Made by a program: the position numbers and the translations under genes. Positions 53,157 through 61,853 of a stretch of DNA of 64,000 nt are shown piece after piece. The notes beneath the pieces are model-generated. The model ran no database searches and had not been told where the DNA came from. It saw only the letters and a program-made list of their open reading frames with translations. The stretch's first letter is position 1, and each line of letters opens with the position of its first letter. The stretch is taken from positions 548,501 through 612,500 of the forward strand of contig NZ_JACHBR010000002.1 in the NCBI RefSeq assembly GCF_014200435.1. Direction: 5' to 3'. Source of the DNA: Sphaerisporangium krabiense. Lineage in GTDB: Bacteria; Actinomycetota; Actinomycetes; Streptosporangiales; Streptosporangiaceae.

Positions 53157-53771
53157 TCAGGCGGCCGGGCGGGCGGAGTTCAGCTCGGCGGCGAGGCGGC
53201 GGACGTCCACCCCGCCGGCGCGCAGGACGCGCAGTGCGGGGTTGGTGTGGTCGCAGAGCACGCCCCACAGGAGGTCCTCGCCGCGCACCGGCCCCGGCTC
53301 CCGCCACCTGCCGGCGGCGACCTCGATCACCTTCCTGGCCCTGCCGGTGAGGACGAGATCGCCCGGCGGGCCGGACAAGGTCACCCGCAGCGGGCGCAGC
53401 CGGGCCCGGTGGAGCCGCCACAGCGCCGGGTCATCGAGCGCGACGAGCCCGCGCAGGCGGCGACGCACCTCGTCCAGGTCGACGCCCAGCGCGGCGAGCA
53501 GATCGCGGTCGCGCGCGTCCCGGTCGCCGAGCGGGTCACGGTCCCGTGCGTCCCCGCCGTCCGCGCCGTCCGCGCCGTCCATGGCGGCCCGTGTCGCGTT
53601 CGGGGTCAGCGTGAAGGCGGTGGGCGGCCGGTCGAAGGGGCGGGTTTCGGTCAGGGCGAGGAGGATGTGGACGTCGTCGAGCGTGTGCCGTCCGGCGTCG
53701 GCCGCAAGTATTCCCGCCCGCGCCATGGCGCGCCGGGCCGCCGCCGTGTAGGTGTCCAGGGCGTTGGTCAT
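53157..53771 (-). CDS. Clp N-terminal (ClpC-type) domain protein
   Basis: 204 residues with one or two ClpN repeats and no AAA+ or peptidase part. The first half (MTNALDTYTAAARRAMARAG, AGRHTLDDVHILLALTET) and second half (ALWRLHRARLRPLRVTLSGP, LTGRARKVIEVAAGRW then EDLLWGVLCDHTNPALRVLR) match the N-terminal adaptor-binding domain of ClpC/ClpA. An Asp/Gly/Ala repeat (DGADGADGGDARDRD) separates them. Its ATG overlaps the stop of the upstream HTH gene (ATGA). Probable role: substrate or adaptor recognition with Clp protease, or a Clp-N-based regulator partner. Confidence 0.83.
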   Translation of the reverse strand: MTNALDTYTAAARRAMARAGILAADAGRHTLDDVHILLALTETRPFDRPPTAFTLTPNATRAAMDGADGADGGDARDRDPLGDRDARDRDLLAALGVDLDEVRRRLRGLVALDDPALWRLHRARLRPLRVTLSGPPGDLVLTGRARKVIEVAAGRWREPGPVRGEDLLWGVLCDHTNPALRVLRAGGVDVRRLAAELNSARPAA

Positions 53772-54007
53772 TCGTGTCCCTCCGTCACGGGCGTGATGAT
53801 CCGGCGCGCGTGCTTCCTGTGGGCGGTCTGCCGTTTGACGCCGAGGGCGGCGGCGATGGCCTCCCAGGACCAGCCCTGGGCGCGGGCGTTGCCGACGTGC
53901 GCCGCCTCCACCTCCTCCAGCAGGCGGCGCAGCGCGGCCACGGCGGCCAGGCCGACGGCGGGGTCGCGGCTGTCGACCGCCTCGGCGAGTCGGGTCGCTG
54001 TCGTCAT
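53768..54007 (-). CDS. small helix-turn-helix protein
   Basis: 79 residues: TRLAEAVDSRDPAVGLAAVA, a helix AALRRLLEEVEAAHVGNARA and the HTH QGWSWEAIAAALGVKRQTAH followed by a basic end (RKHARR). It is translationally coupled to the Clp-N protein. No Shine-Dalgarno precedes the ATG; two perfect GTCAGC-ATAA-GCTGAC palindromes lie within 50 bp upstream, indicating autoregulation and possibly a leaderless mRNA. An earlier in-frame ATG inside the first palindrome (M-L-T-Y) is an alternative start. Confidence 0.82.
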   Translation of the reverse strand: MTTATRLAEAVDSRDPAVGLAAVAALRRLLEEVEAAHVGNARAQGWSWEAIAAALGVKRQTAHRKHARRIITPVTEGHE

Positions 54008-54011
54008 GTAC

Positions 54012-54028
54012 GTCAGCATAAGCTGACA
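54012..54028. promoter_or_regulatory. operator, proximal copy (GTCAGC-N4-GCTGAC)
   Basis: Perfect palindrome GTCAGC-ATAA-GCTGAC ending 5 bp from the HTH-gene start. Identical to the distal copy over 17 bases. Confidence 0.75.
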
Positions 54029-54038
54029 AAGCCTTCCT

Positions 54039-54055
54039 GTCAGCATAAGCTGACA
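54039..54055. promoter_or_regulatory. operator, distal copy (GTCAGC-N4-GCTGAC)
   Basis: Second identical 17-bp copy, 27 bp from the first (about 2.6 helical turns). The pair covers the only plausible promoter of the HTH/Clp-N operon. Confidence 0.75.
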
Positions 54056-54266
54056 TCTCGATCGGGCGCCGGGATCCACCGTCCAGGGTCGCCCGCGCAT
54101 GACACGGGCATGACGTGCTCGTGACGCCGCCGCCGCACCTGAGTTCCGCAAACGATGCGCAAGACCGGACGAATGCCCACAAACCCGGGTACATAGCGGG
54201 GAGGAACGGCGACGGGAGGGGCTGCTAACCAGACGATTCGCTTTCCGCGTGAGAGGTAGCGGAGCT

Positions 54267-55001
54267 ATGGAGAGCGGCGACCGGCCCGCGATGCGGGTGG
54301 TTCTTCTGGGTGGCTTCCGGCTGCTTGCCGGAGACGAGCAGGTGACGGTCTCGGGCGGGTCCGAACGCCTTCTGTCCTTCGTGGCCCTGTCAGGCCAGGC
54401 CGTCCCCCGCACGCTCATGGCGGGCCGTTTGTGGCCGGACAGGCCGGAGCGGCGCGCGTACGCGAGCCTGAGGTCCGCGCTGGCCAGGCTGGAGGACGCC
54501 GGGCGGCGCGCGCTGGACATCGCCGCGGGCGAGGTGCGCCTCAGCCAGGACGCCAGGGTCGACGTCGAGGAGGCCCGGGCGCTGGCCCGCCGCGTCCTCG
54601 ACCCCGGCCTCGCCACGCCCGCGCGGGACCTCAGCGCCGACTCGGTGGAGACCCTGTCGGTGGACCTGCTCCCCGGCTGGTACGACGACTGGGCGGTCCA
54701 GGAGGCCGAGGAGTGGCACCAGTTGCGCCTGCACGCGCTGGAGGCGCTCGCCGACGACTTCGTCGCGGCGGGCAGGTTCGCCGACGCCGTCGCCGCCGCG
54801 GGCGTGGCCGTCCGGGCCGAACCCCTGCGCGAGAGCTCGCACGCCGCGCTGATCCGCGCCCACCTGGCCGAGGGCAACCAGGCCGAGGCGCTGCGCGACT
54901 ACGAGCGCTACGAGCAGCTCCTGGAGGCCGAGATGGGGCTGCGGCCGACCGCGCTCGTGAGCGATCTCGTCGCCGGGCTGCGCGCGGTCGCTCAGCCCTG
55001 A
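54267..55001 (+). CDS. BTAD-domain (SARP-like) transcriptional regulator
   Basis: 244 residues. An OmpR-like DNA-binding domain (about 1-90): RVVLLGGFRLLAGDEQVTVS, RLLSFVALSGQAVPRTLMAG and ASLRSALARLEDAG. It is followed by the bacterial transcriptional activator domain (about 95-240) with tetratricopeptide-like helices: WHQLRLHALEALADDFVAAG, ESSHAALIRAHLAEGNQAEA and YERYEQLLEAEMGLRPTA. This is the minimal SARP architecture, without NB-ARC. GAGAGG is 10 bases before ATG 54267. Target unknown; the secreted-protein gene downstream (gap 143 bp) is a candidate. Confidence 0.88.
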   Translation: MESGDRPAMRVVLLGGFRLLAGDEQVTVSGGSERLLSFVALSGQAVPRTLMAGRLWPDRPERRAYASLRSALARLEDAGRRALDIAAGEVRLSQDARVDVEEARALARRVLDPGLATPARDLSADSVETLSVDLLPGWYDDWAVQEAEEWHQLRLHALEALADDFVAAGRFADAVAAAGVAVRAEPLRESSHAALIRAHLAEGNQAEALRDYERYEQLLEAEMGLRPTALVSDLVAGLRAVAQP

Positions 55002-55144
55002 CACCGGCGGGCGGGACCGCCGCCGGTCACGTCCGCGTCACGGTGCCGTGGCGGACCGCCCGTAAGGCTGGGATTCGACGCCACGAGGCCACCTGGAGCG
55101 TCCGGACGATCAGCGTGGGTGGCCCGCGACGAAAGGATTCGGCC

Positions 55145-55759
55145 ATGGTCAGCAAGCGTCGCCTGATGGTTCTGGGGCCTGCGGTCCTGTCGCTCGGCCT
55201 CTTGTCGGCGGGGGTCGCGCAGGCATCCGCCGCACAGCCCTCCCTCGCGCGGCCGGTGGTCGCCTCCGGCGCCGTCACGACGGCCGGCCCGGACCTCCTC
55301 CCGCGTGACGAGAAGGACGAGGCCGACTACAACCGGGGCTACGCCGCCGGTCACGCCAGCGGGCGGACGGCCTGCCTGGCGTCGCTGCACTCGCAGGAGA
55401 TGCCGAGCGTCGCCGGGGTCTCCGAGTTCTACAAGTCCGGCGTACGGCAGGGATTCTCCGACGGTCTCGCCGTGTGCGAGGCCAACAAGAAGGCGCCGGA
55501 GGAGGAGCCCGGCGAGTCCCCGGGCGAGGAGTCCGGCAAGATCACTCCTCCGGGGTCGGAGGAGGAGAAGCCCGGCCACAGTCCCGAATCGGAGCAGAGC
55601 CAGACCTCCGAGAAGCCGGGCAAGGCCTCCCACACCTCCGGTGAGGCCGGCGAGATCTCCCACGAGCGCATCACCACCGGCGGGATCTCGCAGGAGTCGC
55701 TCCAGAAGCCGATGACCGAGGAGGCCGGCGACCGCATCGCCGAGCAGCCCGGCGAGTAG
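55145..55759 (+). CDS. secreted acidic low-complexity protein
   Basis: 204 residues. Signal peptide (MVSKRRLMVLGPAVLSLGLL, cleavage near ASA). A compact domain (about 55-115) has two Cys and the repeated theme YNRGYAAGHASGRTAC ... YKSGVRQGFSDGLAVCEANK, two N-x-G-Y/F-x-x-G units that probably form a disulfide-linked helical hairpin. The last 90 residues are Glu/Ser/Gly/Pro-rich and disordered-looking (EEEPGESPGEESGK and similar). No known function. Ends near a strong terminator shared with the ligase gene. Confidence 0.7.
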   Translation: MVSKRRLMVLGPAVLSLGLLSAGVAQASAAQPSLARPVVASGAVTTAGPDLLPRDEKDEADYNRGYAAGHASGRTACLASLHSQEMPSVAGVSEFYKSGVRQGFSDGLAVCEANKKAPEEEPGESPGEESGKITPPGSEEEKPGHSPESEQSQTSEKPGKASHTSGEAGEISHERITTGGISQESLQKPMTEEAGDRIAEQPGE

Positions 55760-55780
55760 CCCCGGCGGCCGGGAACGGAC

Positions 55781-55810
55781 GAGGGTTGCGGGCCGCGGCC
55801 CGCACCCCTC
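55781..55810. terminator. bidirectional terminator hairpin
   Basis: 14-bp stem with one mismatch (GAGGGTTGCGGGCC / GGCCCGCACCCCTC) and a 2-base centre, between the secreted-protein gene and the converging ligase gene. Confidence 0.6.
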
Positions 55811-55816
55811 CCGTGC

Positions 55817-56920
55817 TCAGCGCGCCAGGATGTCGTCCAGGTTGTAGCCGACCGGCAGGTCGAGCTGGTCGTAGGTGCAGGACTCGGGGGTGCGGTCGGG
55901 GCGCCACCTGCGGAACTGCGCGGTGTGCCGGATCCTGTTCCCCTCCATCTGCCCGTAGGCGACCTCGACCACCAGACGCGGCTCCAGCGGGATGAACGAC
56001 AGGTCCTTGGTGGCGTTCCACCGGGAGATCGCGCCCGGCATGCGCTGGGTGGTGTTCTCGTCCTGCGCCGTCCACGAGCTCCACGGGTGGGCGCTCAGAT
56101 CGGTGAGAAGGTACGGCTTGAGCTCGTCGATCAGCTCGGCCCTGCGCTTCATCGGGAACGACGCCGACACCCCGACGTGGTGCAGCACGCCCGCCGCGTC
56201 GTACAGGCCGAGCAGCAGGGACCCGACGATCGGGCCGGACTTGTGCTCGCGGTACCCGGCCACGACGCAGTCGGCCGTGCGCTCGTGCTTGACCTTCAGC
56301 ATGGTGCGCTTGTCGGGCTCGTACGGCTGGTCGGAACGCTTGGCCACGAGGCCGTCCAGCCCGGCCCCCTCGAACATCTCGAACCACTCCGCCGCCCGCT
56401 CGTCGTTGGCGGTGACAGGGGTCAGCCGGATCTGCGCGCCCGCCCCGGCCAGCGCCTCGACCAGGCGGGCGCGCCGCTCGGCGAACGGGGCCTGCATGAG
56501 GTTCTCGTCGCCGATGGCGAGCAGGTCGAAGGCGACGAACGACGCCGGGGTGGCCTCGGCGAGCAGCCGGACCCGCGAGGCGGCCGGGTGGATGCGCTGC
56601 TGCAGCGCGTCGAAGTCGAGGATCTGCCCCTTGCGCAGCACGATCTCGCCGTCGACCACGCAGCGCTCGGGCAGCTCCCGCTTGACCGCCTCGACGAGCT
56701 CGGGGAAGTAGCGGTTGAACGGACGCTCGTTGCGGCTGCCCAGGTACACCTCGTCGCCGTCGCGGAACACGATGCAGCGGAAGCCATCCCATTTCGGCTC
56801 GTACAGCAGCCCGCCGTCCTGCGCGGGCACGTTCTTGATCGCCTTGGCGAGCATCGGCGCCACCGGCGGGACGACCGGCAGGCTCATCTCGGGGATCGTC
56901 GGTTCCTGCGGCGCTGGCAT
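55817..56920 (-). CDS. ATP-dependent DNA ligase (LigC-like)
   Basis: Second ATP-dependent ligase of the window (367 aa). Catalytic K43 in LYEPKWDGFRCIVF, then VDGEIVLRKG, FVAFDLLAIG, LDGLVAKRSDQPYEPDKRT and MLKVKHERTADCVVAGYREH (motif V). The OB-fold part GPIVGSLLLGLYDAAGVLHH leads to a family-typical ending CTYDQLDLPVGYNLDDILAR. This form matches mycobacterial LigC, used in backup NHEJ and repair with polymerase partners. It follows the RibD-like gene with a one-base TGATG overlap, so both are cotranslated. Confidence 0.93.
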   Translation of the reverse strand: MPAPQEPTIPEMSLPVVPPVAPMLAKAIKNVPAQDGGLLYEPKWDGFRCIVFRDGDEVYLGSRNERPFNRYFPELVEAVKRELPERCVVDGEIVLRKGQILDFDALQQRIHPAASRVRLLAEATPASFVAFDLLAIGDENLMQAPFAERRARLVEALAGAGAQIRLTPVTANDERAAEWFEMFEGAGLDGLVAKRSDQPYEPDKRTMLKVKHERTADCVVAGYREHKSGPIVGSLLLGLYDAAGVLHHVGVSASFPMKRRAELIDELKPYLLTDLSAHPWSSWTAQDENTTQRMPGAISRWNATKDLSFIPLEPRLVVEVAYGQMEGNRIRHTAQFRRWRPDRTPESCTYDQLDLPVGYNLDDILAR

Positions 56921-57639
56921 CAGGGCTCCCGGGTGTACTTGCAGAAGAGGAAGCCGTCTTCCTCAAGGACGTGGGCGAGGGCGAGGCGGACGAACGAGGC
57001 GGGGCCGTTGAGGATGCGAGCGGCGTCCCCGCCGGTCAGGACCGGGCTGATCGTCAGGCACAGCTCGTCCACCTGCCCGGCCGCGGCGAGCTGGGCGTTC
57101 AGCCGGGGGCCGCCCTCGCACAGCACCCGGCCGAGGCCGCGCTCGCGCAGCGCCTCGACGGCCAGGGCGAGGTCGACGCGCTCGGCGCCCGCCACGATCA
57201 CCTCGGCGTTCCTGGCGGCCTCCGCGCGGCGGTCGGCGGGCGCGCTCTCGGTGGTGATCACGATGGTGCGTGCGGCCGGCTCGGCCCCGGTGAACAGCGG
57301 GCCGCCGAGGTCGAGGTCCAGCTTGCGGGTCACGACGGCGATGGGCGGCACGGGCGGGCGTCCCTCGCGCAGCGCCGGCCACGACGGGCCCGGGCGGGCC
57401 GGGCCGTACCCCTCGGTGCGCACGGTGGAGGCCCCGGCCAGCACGACGTCCGCCAGCCCGCGCAGGACGTGGAAGACCCGGCGGTCGCCCGGCCCGGAGA
57501 GCCCCTTGGACACCCCTTTCAGCCAGGCGCCGCCGTCGGCTCCGGCGACCATGTTGAGGCGCAGCCAGTGGTCGCGGGGGTAGGCGTAGGCCTCGGCGAG
57601 ATCCGCTTCGCCCGCGGGGGTGGGAAGGACGCGTCGCAC
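56920..57639 (-). CDS. pyrimidine reductase family protein (RibD C-terminal-like)
   Basis: Dihydrofolate-reductase-fold enzyme (239 aa) of the RibD-C family, which reduces the ribosylamino group of pyrimidine intermediates in riboflavin or related pathways. Recognisable pieces are WLRLNMVAGADGGAWLKGVS, RVFHVLRGLADVVLAGASTV RT-type substrate motif, RVLCEGGPRLNAQLAAAG and LTISPVLTGG. Stand-alone form without the deaminase domain. Its stop overlaps the ligase start. No riboflavin genes adjoin, so the exact substrate is uncertain. Confidence 0.87.
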   Translation of the reverse strand: MRRVLPTPAGEADLAEAYAYPRDHWLRLNMVAGADGGAWLKGVSKGLSGPGDRRVFHVLRGLADVVLAGASTVRTEGYGPARPGPSWPALREGRPPVPPIAVVTRKLDLDLGGPLFTGAEPAARTIVITTESAPADRRAEAARNAEVIVAGAERVDLALAVEALRERGLGRVLCEGGPRLNAQLAAAGQVDELCLTISPVLTGGDAARILNGPASFVRLALAHVLEEDGFLFCKYTREP

Positions 57640-57687
57640 GCTCTCTACCTTGGCACACGGGCCCGGTGGGGCGTGCGCGCGGCCCCG

Positions 57688-59823
<2,136 letters not shown>

Positions 59824-60194
59824 GTAGCCTCATTGTCGTCGTGGAACGGTCCGCGGTGCCGCTCGATCGCGTGCCTTGTCTCCCTCGTTTCCCTCTCATG
59901 ATCCGGTGCCTCGTGTCGCCTCCTTGAAGGCTCCGTCCGCGTCCTTGTGCGTTCCTGTGGCGGAAGTGCGGGGGTCATGCCTGCGTCCGGCTCTACCGTC
60001 GATAGTAGGGCCGGCGGTCCGAATTTCCAGACACTTCCGAGCAGGTGGGGGCGCTCGCCGGACGTCCGCGGGTCGGTCGCGGCGAACCCCGACTTCCGGG
60101 TCGCGGGCCAACAACGTACATCAAAACGGACAGTCTTGTATATACCACTTTTACTATCCGTTAACCCGACAGATAGGATCAAGTTGGATGTGGC
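59824..60194. other. intergenic region upstream of glgX with AT-rich core
   Basis: No supported gene. About 60110-60180 is strikingly AT-rich for this genome. On the minus strand it offers TTAACG, a 16-bp gap, then TATACA as promoter elements about 300 bp before glgX. An ORF starting at ATG 60182 (minus) has no coding character in its second half and is not called. Confidence 0.45.
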
Positions 60195-60230
60195 GCGGCC
60201 CCCGCGCGCCGGGTCGCGCGCGGGGGCCGC
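60195..60230 (-). terminator. terminator hairpin after OsmC gene
   Basis: Perfect 14-bp stem GCGGCCCCCGCGCG / CGCGCGGGGGCCGC with an 8-base loop, 34 bp downstream of the OsmC stop. Confidence 0.65.
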
Positions 60231-60263
60231 GGGCCGGGCCCCGGGTGGGGCTCCGGATGAGGC

Positions 60264-60692
60264 TCAGCCGGCCAGCTCGGCGTTCAGAGTGATCGTGGTG
60301 CCGGCGAGGGCCTTGCTGACCGGGCAGTTGGCCTTGGCGTTCTCGGCGGCGGCCTGGAAGTCCTCCGCGGAGATGCCCGGAACCTGCGCCCGCACCGACA
60401 GCACGATGCCGGTGATGCCCTCGCCCGGCTGGAAGGTCACGTCGGCCCTGGTCTCGACGCTCTGCGGCGGCGTGCCGGCCTGGGCCAGGCCGTGCGACAG
60501 GGCCATCGAGAAGCAGGACGAGTGGGCGGCCGCGATCAGCTCCTCGGGGCTGGTCTTGCCGTTGGCCTGCTCGGCGCGCGAGGGCCAGGAGACGTCGAAC
60601 CTCCCTACCCCGGAGGAGTTCAGCGCGACGGTGCCATAGCCGTCCAGCAGCGCGCCCTTCCACTCCGTGGTCGCGGTACGTGTCGTCGCCAT
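60264..60692 (-). CDS. OsmC family peroxiredoxin
   Basis: Thiol peroxidase of the OsmC/Ohr superfamily (142 aa), reducing organic hydroperoxides. Both redox cysteines are visible in AAHSSCFSMALSHGLAQAG and AKANCPVSKAL, with ARG/GLU partners in the N-terminal sheet (TTEWKGALLDGYGTVALNSS). ATG 60692 has GAAGGGA about 9 bases upstream; in-frame ATG 60701 and 60713 are alternatives. Divergent from the DoxX gene, so the two may respond to a common stress. Confidence 0.93.
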   Translation of the reverse strand: MATTRTATTEWKGALLDGYGTVALNSSGVGRFDVSWPSRAEQANGKTSPEELIAAAHSSCFSMALSHGLAQAGTPPQSVETRADVTFQPGEGITGIVLSVRAQVPGISAEDFQAAAENAKANCPVSKALAGTTITLNAELAG

Positions 60693-61131
60693 AGCGATCA
60701 TCCCTTCGATCATGAGGTGATTCCTAGCCGAACCTACACGCGCGCCCCTCGCGCGCGACGCCCGGCTCGGACGACATCCTCCCGCCCGGCCGGGTCCCCT
60801 CCGGACTTTCCCCGGCCCGCGCCGCGAGGCGCCCGTCCTGAAGAAGTTTTTCGTCTCATCCCAATCGCCGGGAAGAACGCGAACAAGGCGACCCGTCGCG
60901 TGCGGAACTTCTCTAGAAAGGGGAGGCGCATAGCACATTGTCAAAATTGCCCTGACTTGTGGGGTGCGGTAGGGGTTGTGTGGGGTGTTGAATATGCCCC
61001 GGAGGTCCCATTGGAGAAGGGAGGTGCGGGACCGACGCCAGCCCTCCGGCGCCTGGAACCGCAGCCAGCGGATCGGCGTACCCGGGAGGCGTAAGAAACA
61101 GTCGCAAGTGGTAAATGGAAAGGGGCCTACT
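60693..61131. other. divergent intergenic region between OsmC and DoxX genes
   Basis: About 440 bp. GC-rich on the OsmC side, AT-richer near 60905-60965 with a T/G-rich run on the DoxX side. No recognised operator, and the DoxX frame is open leftward to 60976 without coding character. Nothing else identified. Confidence 0.4.
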
Positions 61132-61674
61132 ATGGCCATCGCCGAAGGACGCACACCCCCCCTCGTCCGTGCCGGCTCCTCGGAGGTCACAGTCCCCGCC
61201 CAGTACATCTGGGCAACCGCACGTATCGCCCTGGGATGGGTCTTCCTGTGGCCGTTCCTCGACAAGCTGTTCGGCCTGGGCTTCGCCACCCCGGCCGACC
61301 GCGCGTGGATCGCCGGCGGCAGCCCGACCACGGGCTTCCTCAAGGGCACCGGCCAGCACGGCCTCGGCGGGTTCTTCACCGCCCTCGCCGGGCACGCCTG
61401 GGTCGACTGGCTGTACATGCTCGGCTCGCTGGGCATCGGCGGCGCCCTGATCGTCGGCGCCGGCGTGCGGATCGCCGCGATCACCGGCACCATCCTGCTG
61501 CTCATGCTGTGGGCGGCCCAGCTCCCGCTCGTCTACAACCCCTTCCTGGACGAGCACATCCTTTACGCCATCGTGCTGATCGGCCTCGCGTCGGTCTCCG
61601 CCGGGGACACCTTCGGCATCGGCAGGTGGTGGGGCGAGACCGCCCTCGTGCACAGGTATCCCATCCTCAAGTGA
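61132..61674 (+). CDS. DoxX family membrane protein
   Basis: Four-helix membrane protein (180 aa) of the DoxX/DoxD group, related to the thiosulfate:quinone oxidoreductase subunit; actinobacterial relatives support redox and thiol homeostasis. It has IWATARIALGWVFLWPFLDK, GLGFATPADRAWIAGGSPTT, LYMLGSLGIGGALIVGAGVR and LLLMLWAAQLPLVYNPFLDE. ATG 61132 follows AAAGGGG; the upstream open frame is not conserved-looking. Followed by two strong hairpins, so it is monocistronic. Confidence 0.85.
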   Translation: MAIAEGRTPPLVRAGSSEVTVPAQYIWATARIALGWVFLWPFLDKLFGLGFATPADRAWIAGGSPTTGFLKGTGQHGLGGFFTALAGHAWVDWLYMLGSLGIGGALIVGAGVRIAAITGTILLLMLWAAQLPLVYNPFLDEHILYAIVLIGLASVSAGDTFGIGRWWGETALVHRYPILK

Positions 61675-61692
61675 CCGATACCTGACGGTCCT

Positions 61693-61720
61693 CGCAGTGC
61701 CCGTCATGACGGGCACTGCG
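61693..61720 (+). terminator. terminator hairpin after DoxX gene
   Basis: Perfect palindrome of 13-bp arms CGCAGTGCCCGTC / GACGGGCACTGCG around AT, 19 bases after the stop. Confidence 0.65.
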
Positions 61721-61725
61721 GCGCG

Positions 61726-61750
61726 ACGCCCGGAACCCCGCTCCGGGCGT
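61726..61750 (+). terminator. second hairpin after DoxX gene
   Basis: Perfect 9-bp stem ACGCCCGGA / TCCGGGCGT with a 7-base loop, directly following the first terminator. Confidence 0.45.
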
Positions 61751-61853
61751 CCGCCCCGACGACACGCATATCCCCAAATCCCCATAAGTAGCGCGATAGG
61801 GTCGGCGCAGCGCCGGTGGACGCGGTCACCGGAGTTCCGGGGGAGGGACGTCT

